31,994 nt of DNA from CAXTPV01 sp964249405 (GTDB lineage Bacteria > Pseudomonadota > Alphaproteobacteria > Acetobacterales > Acetobacteraceae): positions 1-31,994 of the forward strand of contig CAXUBX010000035.1 of assembly GCA_964249405.1 (NCBI GenBank), read 5' to 3'. Within the stretch, counting starts at the first letter, position 1. The number at the start of each line of letters is the position of its first letter. The notes under the pieces were generated by a model that was not told where the DNA came from, ran no database searches, and saw only the letters and a list, made by a program, of their open reading frames with translations. The position numbers and the translations under genes were made by a program. Below are positions 15,405-22,637 of this stretch, in pieces.

Positions 15405-15433
15405 TTGAGACGGGGGGCACGGCCTCGTAATGA
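15405..15433 (+). promoter_or_regulatory. Sigma70-type promoter of the ROK kinase gene
   Basis: TTGAGA (15405-15410) and TAATGA (15428-15433) are spaced by exactly 17 bp, the best consensus-like promoter in the window. It is followed by a GAGGAGG ribosome site just before the ATG at 15458. It would drive the kinase and the overlapping Pol IV gene. Confidence 0.6.
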
Positions 15434-15457
15434 GGCGGAAAAGGCGAGGAGGTCCCC

Positions 15458-16360
15458 ATGTCGCGTTTCCGGATCGGGATCGATTTCGGCGGAACCAAGT
15501 TCGAGATCATCGCGCTCGACCGGCGCGGCGCCGTGATGCTGCGCCGCCGCGTCGCCAACCCGGGAAACTACGACGATGCGATCGCGCGGCTGGTCGACCT
15601 GGTCCGCGACGCCGAGCGGGAGCTGTCGGGACAGGCCAGCGTCGGCGTCGGCATCCCCGGCGCGATCAGTCCGGCGACCGGGCTGGTGAAGAACGCCAAC
15701 ACGGTCTGGCTCAACGCGCGTCCGTTCGGCCGCGACTTCGGCAACGCGCTCGGCCGCGTGGTCAAGGTGGAGAACGACGCGAACTGCTTCGCGCTTTCCG
15801 AAGCCTCCGATGGCGCCGGCGCCGGCCAACGGGTCGTCTTCGGCGTGATCCTCGGGACCGGTGTCGGTGGTGGCATCACGGTGGACGGCCAGTTGCTCAC
15901 CGGCCACCATCACATCGCGGGGGAATGGGGCCACAACCCGCTGCCCTGGCCGCGCCTCGAGGAGTTCCCGATGCCGTCCTGCTTCTGCGGCAACGAGGGA
16001 TGCATCGAACGCTTCCTTGCCGGACCGTCGCTCGCCGAGCTCTGCGACGGACCCGGTCACCGCGATGCGAGCGGACTGCCGGATCGGGCGATCGGCGGCG
16101 ACCGCCGGGCGCGCGACGCGCTCGACATCCACGCGAACCGGCTCGGCCGGGCGCTCGCGCAGGTGGTCAACCTGCTCGATCCCGACGTCATCGTGCTGGG
16201 CGGCGGGCTGTCTAACATGCAGCATCTCTACACCCAGGTCCCGGAGGAGATGGGGCGGCACGTCGTCAGCGAGCGCCTGCTGACCCCCGTCGTCCGCAAC
16301 ATGCACGGCGATAGCTCGGGGGTGCGGGGGGCCGCCTGGCTATGGCCGCCGTCGGACTGA
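15458..16360 (+). CDS. ROK-family sugar kinase (fructokinase-like)
   Basis: 300 residues. The N-terminal phosphate-binding motif reads IGIDFGGTKFEIIAL and the central part VENDANCFALSE then GVILGTGVGGGI, the ATPase-fold signatures of ROK kinases. The zinc site includes HHHIAGEWGHNPLPWP and the C-x-C-G-x-x-G-C-x-E element (CFCGNEGCIE), which also supplies ROK consensus 2. The C-terminal LLDPDVIVLGGGLSN adenosine loop is intact, so the enzyme should be active. ROK kinases with this pattern phosphorylate fructose, mannose or N-acetylglucosamine; Mak-type fructokinases are the closest in length. A strong ribosome site precedes the ATG. The 3' end overlaps the Pol IV gene by 19 bp. Confidence 0.93.
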   Translation: MSRFRIGIDFGGTKFEIIALDRRGAVMLRRRVANPGNYDDAIARLVDLVRDAERELSGQASVGVGIPGAISPATGLVKNANTVWLNARPFGRDFGNALGRVVKVENDANCFALSEASDGAGAGQRVVFGVILGTGVGGGITVDGQLLTGHHHIAGEWGHNPLPWPRLEEFPMPSCFCGNEGCIERFLAGPSLAELCDGPGHRDASGLPDRAIGGDRRARDALDIHANRLGRALAQVVNLLDPDVIVLGGGLSNMQHLYTQVPEEMGRHVVSERLLTPVVRNMHGDSSGVRGAAWLWPPSD

Positions 16361-17610
16361 CCGCGGACACGCTCTGTCTCGACTGCGCCGGTCCGTTCCG
16401 CGGCGACGGCGCGGCGTGTCCGACCTGCTTCTCGCGACGGGTGGTGCGCCACCCCGAGCTGTTCCGGCTCGCGATCGCGCATGTCGATTGCGACGCCTTC
16501 TTCGCCTCCGTCGAGAAGGCGCGACGGCCCGAGCTCGCCGGACGTCCGGTGCTGGTCGGCGGCGGCGAGCGGGGCGTGGTCACCACCGCCTGCTACGTCG
16601 CCCGGATGTCGGGTGCCGGGAGCGCGATGCCGATGCGGACCGCGCTCCGCCTGTGTCCGGACGCGGTGGTGATCCGGCCCGACTTCGCCGCCTACGGGGC
16701 GGTGTCGCGCCGGATCCGCGCCATGCTGGAGACGCTGACCCCGCTCGTGCGGCCGCTGTCGATCGACGAGGCGGTGGTCGATCTGGCCGGCACCGAGGCG
16801 CTGCATGCCGCCCCGCCGGCCGTGGTGCTCGCGCGCTTCGCGATCCGGGTGGAGCGCGAGCTCGGAGTCACGGTCTCGATCGGGCTCGCGCCGAACCGGC
16901 TGCTCGCCAAGCTCGCCGCCGGGCGTGACAAGCCACGCGGCTTCTCGGTGCTCGGTGAGGACGCCCGAGCCTGGCTCGCCGGCCAGCCGGTCCGCCTGCT
17001 CCCGGGGATCGGTCCCGCCGAGGAGCGCCGGCTCCACGCACGCGGCTTCTTCACGCTGGGACAGATCCAGGCGCTCGACGAACGCTCGGCGATCGCTTCC
17101 CTCGGACCGGACGGCCGGTCGCTCGTCCACCGTGCGCGGGGCCACGGGGATGCCGTCGTGGCGCCCGGGGGTGCGGCCCGATCGGCGGGCACCGAAACCA
17201 CGTTCGCGACCGATCTCGCCTCGTTCGTGGAGCTGGAGGCGGTGCTGTGGCGGATCGCGGAGACGCTGTCCGGCCGGCTGCGTCGGGACGGCGTTGCGGC
17301 CGGCGGCTTCACGCTCAAGCTCAAGACCAGCCGGTTCGCGACGCGGACGCGGGCGGGACGGCTCGCCGCCCCGACCTCGCTCGCCGAGACCCTGTTCGAG
17401 GCGGCACGTCCGCTGCTCCGGGCGGAAGCCGACGGAACCGCGTTCCGGCTCGTCGGCCTGACCGCGCGGCCGCTCGTGGACGGGGCCCTCGCCGACCGCG
17501 ACGATCTCGCCGACGCGACCCGCGCCCGGCGTGCTCGCGCCCAGAACGCGATCGACGATCTCCGTGCCCGCTACGGGCGGGGCAGTATCGTCCGCGGGCG
17601 GGTCTTCTAG
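16342..17610 (+). CDS. dinB: DNA polymerase IV with N-terminal zinc ribbon (Y-family)
   Basis: 422 residues. The N-terminus has a zinc ribbon (C12-x-x-C15...C26-x-x-C29), an extension common in alphaproteobacterial Pol IV. The polymerase core follows: HVDCDAFFASVE (metal ligand D49, steric-gate F54), YVARMSGAGSAMPM, and SIDEAVVDL (D142/E143). The DNA-binding hairpins (LLPGIGPAEERRLH) and the little-finger domain come next, ending AIDDLRARYGRGSIVRGRVF. Compared with the usual YEARKFGVRSAMP loop, the Arg before SAMP is replaced by Gly. The TAG stop overlaps the terminal repeat of the 17609-17797 element, so the original C-terminal tail, where a clamp-binding motif often sits, may have been cut. 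It overlaps the sugar kinase by 19 bp. Confidence 0.95.
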   Translation: MAAVGLTADTLCLDCAGPFRGDGAACPTCFSRRVVRHPELFRLAIAHVDCDAFFASVEKARRPELAGRPVLVGGGERGVVTTACYVARMSGAGSAMPMRTALRLCPDAVVIRPDFAAYGAVSRRIRAMLETLTPLVRPLSIDEAVVDLAGTEALHAAPPAVVLARFAIRVERELGVTVSIGLAPNRLLAKLAAGRDKPRGFSVLGEDARAWLAGQPVRLLPGIGPAEERRLHARGFFTLGQIQALDERSAIASLGPDGRSLVHRARGHGDAVVAPGGAARSAGTETTFATDLASFVELEAVLWRIAETLSGRLRRDGVAAGGFTLKLKTSRFATRTRAGRLAAPTSLAETLFEAARPLLRAEADGTAFRLVGLTARPLVDGALADRDDLADATRARRARAQNAIDDLRARYGRGSIVRGRVF

Positions 17611-17797
17611 CAGGCTGCTGAAACGGCTTCGGAAGACCTTGAGGCTCCGCCTCAAACTCCGCTGGGCGCGGCGCGCCCAGACCCGCGTTCGATCGACATT
17701 GCTGGGGGTCCAGGCGCCCAGCGCCTGGTGGGGCGCGGGGTGAAACCCCGCATTTTGATCCACTGTGCCTCCGGCCGACATTTTTCAGCAGCCTGCT
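17609..17797. mobile_element. 189-bp inverted-repeat-bounded element with four hairpins (MITE-like)
   Basis: The ends are perfect 15-bp inverted repeats, AGCAGGCTGCTGAAA (17609-17623) and TTTCAGCAGCCTGCT (17783-17797). Inside stand four perfect hairpins, each with a three-base loop: TTGAGGC/GCCTCAA around TCC (17639-17655), CTGGGCGC/GCGCCCAG around GGC (17662-17680), CCAGGCGC/GCGCCTGG around CCA (17710-17728), and GCGGGGT/ACCCCGC around GAA (17735-17751). There is no coding frame for a transposase and no clear target duplication. Its left end supplies two bases of the dinB stop; its right end is 3 bp from the stop of the convergent glycosyltransferase gene. Bidirectional termination is a plausible present role. 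Confidence 0.7.
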
Positions 17798-17800
17798 GGA

Positions 17801-19465
17801 TCAGGCAGGATCGCTCCGGGCCGCCTCTGCGATCGCGGCATGGATCGAGATCGTGCGTCCGGCCCGCTTGGCCGCTGCCATTGCCGCGAGCACGCGCGCG
17901 GCCCGGCTGGTGACACCGTGCCAGTCGCCGGCGCGTCGCTGGCGCAGGATCCGGAGGCTCGGATAAGGCGGGCTGTCGTCGCGGCCATGCAGCCAGCGCC
18001 AGCAATTGTCGTAGCGGTCGAGCAGCAGCACGGGCTTGCCCATGCCGGCGGCGAGATGGATGACCGAGGTATCGACCGAGATCACGACGTCGAGGCCCGC
18101 GATCAGCGCGCCGGTGTCCTCCATGTCGCGGCTCGCACTCATCGGGTCGTGGACGTGGACCCCGTCCGGCAGCTCCCCCAGACCGGCCCGGTAGGGGCCG
18201 AGCTGCAGGCTGACCAGGCGGAGATCGGTCATTCCGGCGAGGGCGGCGAGCGGCGCCACGCCCATCGAGCGGCGGCGGTCGACCGCGTGGGCCTGGCGGT
18301 TCTCGGGCCGTGGCGCGCCGCCCCAGACGAGGCCGACCCGCAAGCCGCCGTCCTCGGGCGGCAGATGCGCGGCCATCGCGGCGATCCGGTCCGGGCTGAC
18401 CAGGAGGTAGGGCGCGGTCGGCAGCGCGTCCGCGGTGGCGGAGAAGGCACGCGGGAGACTGAGGAACGGGCAGTGCCAGGAGAAGGTCAGGCTTTGCGTC
18501 TCGCCGGCGATCACCTCGATGCCGCCGATGTTGCCGAGCAGTGACTGCAGCGGCGGCGGCACCCAGGCGATCACGTGCGCACCGCGGTCGCGGAGCGGCG
18601 CCAGGTAGCGGGCGAACTGCAGCGTGTCGCCGAGCCCTTCCTCCTGGGTGACGAGGATCGTCCGGCCGTCGAGGCGGGTCACGTCGTCGAGGTTCGGCAG
18701 GATCCGCTCGAAAGGCAGGCTGGTGTGACCGGGAAGCCGGAGACGCCACTCGTATTCGGACCAGCCCTGCATGGTGCGGCCAGCCTTGAGCAGGCAGATC
18801 GCGTGGTTCAGCCGGATCGCGGGATTGTCGGGCTTGATGGTGATGGAACGCCGATAGAAGGCGAGCGCCTCGTCGAACTGGCCTTCGGTCGCGAGCGTGC
18901 AGGCGAGGTTGGTCCAGGCGATGTTGTTGTCGGGCTTTCGCGCGGCCTCCTCGCGGAAGCATTCGAGCGCTTCGGCGTAGCGGCCGAGCTCGGTCAGCGC
19001 GATCCCGAGCTGGTTCAGCAGGTTGAACGCCCGCCGGTCGATCGCCTCGGCGCGGCGCAGCACGGCCTCAGCCTCGGCCGCTCGCCCGTGCAGGATCAAC
19101 TGGCCGCCGAACGACACGAGCGCGCGCGGATCGTCGGGCCGGAGCCGGGCCGCCGCCTCGGCATGCGGGAAGGCCTCCAGCTCGCGGTCCCGCTCGCGGA
19201 GCAGACGCGCGAGATCGTCGACCGGGTGGATGATGTTCGGCCGTTCGGCCGCGACATGGGCGAGCAGCCGGCTGCTCTCCCCCACCTCGCCCCGCATGCC
19301 GAGGGCGACCCCGAGCAGCATCGAGTGCTCGACGTCGCCGCGCGCGGCATGAGGGCTAGAGAGCGTCTCGATCGACGAGAACGACCCTTCCTGGAAGTGG
19401 GCGTAGGCGGCGCGGAGGTCGTCGCCCCGCCTGTCGGTGCGCGATGGCGCGAGAGGGGCGCTCAT
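17801..19465 (-). CDS. TPR protein with glycosyltransferase-9-like C-terminal domain
   Basis: 554 residues from the ATG at 19465. The N-terminal half (about 15-230) holds tetratricopeptide repeats, best seen in LNQLGIALTELGRYAEALEC and WTNLACTLATEGQFDEALAF. The C-terminal half begins ILVTQEEGLGDTLQFARYLA, the GT9/heptosyltransferase-like GLGD motif, and ends with DVVISVDTSVIHLAAGMGKP, its nucleotide-sugar-site counterpart. Such TPR-GT fusions are frequent in Rhodospirillales and are linked to surface polysaccharide or glycoprotein modification; the acceptor is unknown. It starts 8 bp after the response-regulator stop, so the two are one operon. The gene ends 3 bp from the hairpin element. Confidence 0.88.
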   Translation of the reverse strand: MSAPLAPSRTDRRGDDLRAAYAHFQEGSFSSIETLSSPHAARGDVEHSMLLGVALGMRGEVGESSRLLAHVAAERPNIIHPVDDLARLLRERDRELEAFPHAEAAARLRPDDPRALVSFGGQLILHGRAAEAEAVLRRAEAIDRRAFNLLNQLGIALTELGRYAEALECFREEAARKPDNNIAWTNLACTLATEGQFDEALAFYRRSITIKPDNPAIRLNHAICLLKAGRTMQGWSEYEWRLRLPGHTSLPFERILPNLDDVTRLDGRTILVTQEEGLGDTLQFARYLAPLRDRGAHVIAWVPPPLQSLLGNIGGIEVIAGETQSLTFSWHCPFLSLPRAFSATADALPTAPYLLVSPDRIAAMAAHLPPEDGGLRVGLVWGGAPRPENRQAHAVDRRRSMGVAPLAALAGMTDLRLVSLQLGPYRAGLGELPDGVHVHDPMSASRDMEDTGALIAGLDVVISVDTSVIHLAAGMGKPVLLLDRYDNCWRWLHGRDDSPPYPSLRILRQRRAGDWHGVTSRAARVLAAMAAAKRAGRTISIHAAIAEAARSDPA

Positions 19466-19473
19466 CACCGGGC

Positions 19474-19872
19474 TCACTCCGCGAGCAGCCGGGACACCGC
19501 GGCGCATACCTCGGATGGGAGATAGGGTTTCGCGATCACGACGTCGCGTCGGGAGCCGCCGCCGGCAAGCGGTTCGGGGCGGCCCGTCATGAAGATCACC
19601 GGGATCGACGGCAGACGTGCGCGGACCCGGCTCGCGAGCGCATAGCCGTCCATCGGACCGGGGAGCTGGACGTCGGTCAGCAGGACCCTGGGCGGCGCTG
19701 CGGCTTCATCCGCGAGGCGCTGCATGGCCTCGTCGGCATCGCCGGCCTCGATCACGTCGTAGCCGGCGTCGAGCAGGGCCTCGGACAGCATCAGCCGGAT
19801 CAGGAACTCGTCCTCCACGACGAGAAGCCGGACGCCGTTTCCACGGTCGCTTGAATCAGCGCTCCCCGTCAT
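19474..19872 (-). CDS. Single-domain response regulator (CheY-like receiver)
   Basis: 132 residues forming one receiver domain and nothing else. The acidic pair E20/D21 in LVVEDEFLIRL, the phospho-acceptor D67 in LLTDVQLPG, the switch T96 in FMTGRP and K115 in AKPY are all in place, so it should accept phosphate. No output domain and no adjacent histidine kinase are present, making it an orphan that must act by protein contact or as a phosphate relay. GGGAGA seven bases before the ATG is a good ribosome site. It is followed by the TPR-glycosyltransferase gene 8 bp downstream, hinting that it regulates, or is co-expressed with, a surface-glycan function. Confidence 0.95.
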   Translation of the reverse strand: MTGSADSSDRGNGVRLLVVEDEFLIRLMLSEALLDAGYDVIEAGDADEAMQRLADEAAAPPRVLLTDVQLPGPMDGYALASRVRARLPSIPVIFMTGRPEPLAGGGSRRDVVIAKPYLPSEVCAAVSRLLAE

Positions 19873-19938
19873 TGCCGGCTCTCCCGCGGCCTTGGGTGAA
19901 GATCATGCTGCACGGCGTTGATGAACAGCTCGTTTCCC

Positions 19939-19968
19939 TTCCCCGGCTGACCGCCAGGCCTGTATGAT
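19939..19968 (+). promoter_or_regulatory. Promoter giving a leaderless hydroxylase transcript
   Basis: A strong -10 hexamer TATGAT (19963-19968) has a weak -35 candidate TTCCCC (19939-19944) 18 bp upstream. The expected transcript start near 19975 falls 2 bases before the ATG at 19977, and there is no ribosome site, so the mRNA is probably leaderless. Confidence 0.45.
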
Positions 19969-19976
19969 CCGAACCC

Positions 19977-21014
19977 ATGATCGATCCGTTCGCATGGCTC
20001 GCCGGCTGGATCCAGGAAAACGTCCTGGTTCCCGTACTCTGGCAATGCGGTTCCATGGAGTGGGAAGACCAGTCCTTCATGTGGGCGCTGTTCGCCGTGT
20101 ACGGCGTGCTCCAGGTCGCGATCAACGTTGCCGTCTGCTGGCCGCTCGAAAGGTTCCGGCCGATCCAGGTGGGGTCGGACCCGGCGGGCGAGCCGGAACC
20201 GGTCGCGACGGGCCTGGTCCGCACCGACATCATCTACACGCTGATCGGCCGCATCGGCGTCTTCCCGCTCGTGACCTTCTTCGGCTTCTACACCGCCCAG
20301 ACCTGGCTGAACGGCGTGCTCACCGACGCCGGCTATGTCCCGCCGACGCTGGAACGTTTCTTCCCGTTCCTTCTCAGCATGCCGGTCGCGACCTTCGTCT
20401 TCTACGCGGTGCTGCTCGACTTCGCCGACTACTGGCGCCACCGGTTCTCCCACAGCGTCGGCTGGTGGTACGGTCTCCATTCGGTGCATCACGCCCAGAC
20501 CCGGATGACGTTCTGGTCGGACGACCGCAACCATGTGCTCGACGACGTGATCGCGTATCTCTGGTTCATCGCGGCCGGCCTGCTGATCGGGGTGCCGCCC
20601 ATGCAGTTCCCGGTGCTGGTGCTGGTGCTCCGGCTCGTCGAAAGTCTCAGCCACGCGAACACGAGGATCTCCTTCGGGTGGCTCGGCGAGCGTCTCCTGG
20701 TGTCGCCGTCGTTCCACCGCGCCCATCACGGGCTGGAGGCGGGCGGCACGCGCTCGTTCAACTTCGGCGCCATGTTCCCATGGTGGGACATGATGTTCGG
20801 AACCGCCGACTGGCGGCGTGGCGTCGTCGAGACCGGCGACCGCAACGCGTCCCGGGCGGTGTCGCACGGGAGCTGGTGGCAGCAGCAGACCGGCGGGTTC
20901 GCGCGTGCCGTGCATCTCGCGACCTGGCGGCGTCGGGCGCGGCGACGGGCGTTCGCTGCCGCTCAGGCGGTCTCGGCCGGCAGCCGGTCTGAGGCGAGCA
21001 GCCCCTCGAAATAG
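19977..21014 (+). CDS. Sterol desaturase / fatty acid hydroxylase family membrane protein
   Basis: 345 residues with about five to six hydrophobic segments. The three histidine clusters that bind the di-iron centre are all present: HRFSH (155-159), HSVHH (168-172) and HRAHH (247-251), with an additional SHANTR segment near 225. The family hydroxylates or desaturates lipids (sterols, fatty acids, carotenoids, alkyl ethers) using O2 at the cytoplasmic membrane. The substrate here is unknown. The C-terminal tail is Arg/Ala-rich and overlaps the convergent UDP-glucuronate decarboxylase gene by 52 bp. Transcription probably starts almost at the ATG (see the promoter at 19939-19968). It is divergent from the response regulator. 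Confidence 0.92.
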   Translation: MIDPFAWLAGWIQENVLVPVLWQCGSMEWEDQSFMWALFAVYGVLQVAINVAVCWPLERFRPIQVGSDPAGEPEPVATGLVRTDIIYTLIGRIGVFPLVTFFGFYTAQTWLNGVLTDAGYVPPTLERFFPFLLSMPVATFVFYAVLLDFADYWRHRFSHSVGWWYGLHSVHHAQTRMTFWSDDRNHVLDDVIAYLWFIAAGLLIGVPPMQFPVLVLVLRLVESLSHANTRISFGWLGERLLVSPSFHRAHHGLEAGGTRSFNFGAMFPWWDMMFGTADWRRGVVETGDRNASRAVSHGSWWQQQTGGFARAVHLATWRRRARRRAFAAAQAVSAGSRSEASSPSK

Positions 21015-21937
21015 CGGATCGTCCGGGCGAGCCCGTCGTCGAGCCCGGTCCGGGGCTCCCACCCGAGCGTCGCGCGCGCCCGGGCGATGTCCGGGCAGCG
21101 CTGCATCGGGTCGTCGACCGGCAGCGGCCTGGTCACGATCGGTGACCGGGAGTTCGTGAGCCTGACCACGCGCTCGGCAAGCTCGCGGACCGTGATCTCG
21201 AAAGGGTTGCCGAGATTGATCGGCCCGGTGACGGCATCTCCCGTGCCCATGGTGCGGACCAGCCCGTCGATCAGGTCGTCCACGTAGCAGAAGGCGCGGG
21301 TCTGCAGGCCGTCGCCATAGAGCGTGATCGGCTCGGAGCGGAGCGCCTGGATGATGAAGTTGGAGACCACGCGCCCGTCGTTCGGGTGCATGCGCGGCCC
21401 GTAGGTGTTGAAGATCCGCACCACCTTGATCCGGACCCCGTGCTGGCGGTGGTAGTCGAAGAACAGCGTCTCCGCGCAGCGCTTGCCTTCGTCGTAGCAG
21501 GCGCGCGGTCCGAGCGTGTTGACGTTGCCCCGGTAGGCCTCGCCCTGAGGGGTGATCGTCGGGTCGCCGTAGACCTCGCTGGTCGAGGCCTGCAGCACCG
21601 ACGCGCGGGTGCGCTTGGCGAGGCCGAGCATGTTGATCGCGCCCATCACGCTGGTCTTGGTCGTCTGCACCGGATCGAACTGGTAGTGGATCGGGGACGC
21701 CGGGCAGGCGAGATTGTAGATCTCGTCGACCTCGACATGCAGCGGGAAGGTCACATCGTGGCGGAGCGCCTCGAAGCGGGCGCGGCCCAGCAACGGGGCG
21801 ACGTTCTCCTTGGTGCCGGTGAAGTAGTTGTCGACGCAGAGCACGTCGTGGCCGTCGGCGACCAGTCGCTCGCAGAGATGGGAGCCGAGGAAACCGGCGC
21901 CCCCGGTGACCAGGACCCGCTTGGCCGTGAGCGGCAT
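20963..21937 (-). CDS. UDP-glucuronate decarboxylase (UDP-xylose synthase-like)
   Basis: 324 residues; the ATG at 21937 is chosen for GGGAGG seven bases upstream. This extended short-chain dehydrogenase has the NAD motif LVTGGAGFLGSHLCERL, the VDNYFTGTKEN loop, LACPASPIHYQFDPVQT, the catalytic STSEVYGDP with E121, and Y148-x-x-x-K152 in CYDEGKRCAE. This combination is diagnostic of UXS enzymes, which oxidise and decarboxylate UDP-glucuronate to UDP-xylose (or the 4-keto-pentose). UDP-xylose would feed surface polysaccharide, fitting the glycosyltransferase and DUF2142 genes nearby. Its 3' end overlaps the hydroxylase gene tail-to-tail; mmcB diverges upstream across 103 bp. Confidence 0.94.
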   Translation of the reverse strand: MPLTAKRVLVTGGAGFLGSHLCERLVADGHDVLCVDNYFTGTKENVAPLLGRARFEALRHDVTFPLHVEVDEIYNLACPASPIHYQFDPVQTTKTSVMGAINMLGLAKRTRASVLQASTSEVYGDPTITPQGEAYRGNVNTLGPRACYDEGKRCAETLFFDYHRQHGVRIKVVRIFNTYGPRMHPNDGRVVSNFIIQALRSEPITLYGDGLQTRAFCYVDDLIDGLVRTMGTGDAVTGPINLGNPFEITVRELAERVVRLTNSRSPIVTRPLPVDDPMQRCPDIARARATLGWEPRTGLDDGLARTIRYFEGLLASDRLPAETA

Positions 21938-22040
21938 CCTTGTTCCTCCCCGCCGTGTTTGTTGATGCTCTCCCGCTGTATGGCACGACGATGTCGGGCC
22001 GGGAACTCGCAATGCCGGGAAGAGCGCGACATGATGGGCG

Positions 22041-22514
22041 ATGCTCTGCCTCCCGGAGAACCAGCTCGCGATCAGGCGCGCCGTCCAGCATCTCTGCCTC
22101 GCCCTCGGCTGGGCGGCGCTGCACGAGGTTCCGATCCCGAACGGCCGGCGTTGCGACATCCTCGCCCTGAAGCCCGACGGGTGCTTCGCCTCGATCGAGA
22201 TCAAGTCGGGCCCCCGCGATTTCCTCGCCGACGCCAAATGGCCGGACTACCGCGACTTCGCCGATGCGCTGTTCTTCGCGGTCGACGAGCGGTTCCCGCT
22301 CGGGCTGCTGCCGGACGATGTCGGCGTGATCGTCGCCTGCGTCCACGTGCCGGGCGAGGCGGCGCTGCTCCGCGACGCGCCGGTCCATCCGCTGTCGCCG
22401 GCACGCCGCCGGGCGCTCACCCACCGGTTCGCGACCCTCGCCGCGACCCGGCTCGCGGCTCTCGAGGATCCCGCCGTGACGGCCTCCTACCGCGCCTCGC
22501 TCCGGGTCGAGTGA
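22041..22514 (+). CDS. mmcB: MmcB-family DNA repair nuclease
   Basis: 157 residues. The PD-(D/E)XK nuclease core is visible as RRCDILAL (D39) and then CFASIEIKSGPRDFLADAKW (E53, K55), followed by DYRDFADALFFAV. This is the MmcB pattern, an alphaproteobacterial protein identified with the imuABC-type mutagenesis response in Caulobacter and predicted to act as an endonuclease in damage repair. Spacing is normal for the family. No convincing Shine-Dalgarno or LexA-type operator was seen in the 103-bp upstream region, so damage control is not shown. A Pol IV gene lies 4.4 kb away but no operon link exists. Confidence 0.92.
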   Translation: MLCLPENQLAIRRAVQHLCLALGWAALHEVPIPNGRRCDILALKPDGCFASIEIKSGPRDFLADAKWPDYRDFADALFFAVDERFPLGLLPDDVGVIVACVHVPGEAALLRDAPVHPLSPARRRALTHRFATLAATRLAALEDPAVTASYRASLRVE

Positions 22515-22637
22515 CGAAGCCTCGTCTGGTTCGCTTTGTCACGATGACCCCTCATCAAAGCCGCCGCACCGGTCTTGAACCCGGATCCGCACGGCTTGCA
22601 ACTCGCACCTCGGTCAGGCAGGAAACGTCTTGCTTGG

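Noticed and set aside
17609..17797. CRISPR-like array from the four hairpins
   Set aside because: The stems differ from one another and there are no repeated direct units with unique spacers.
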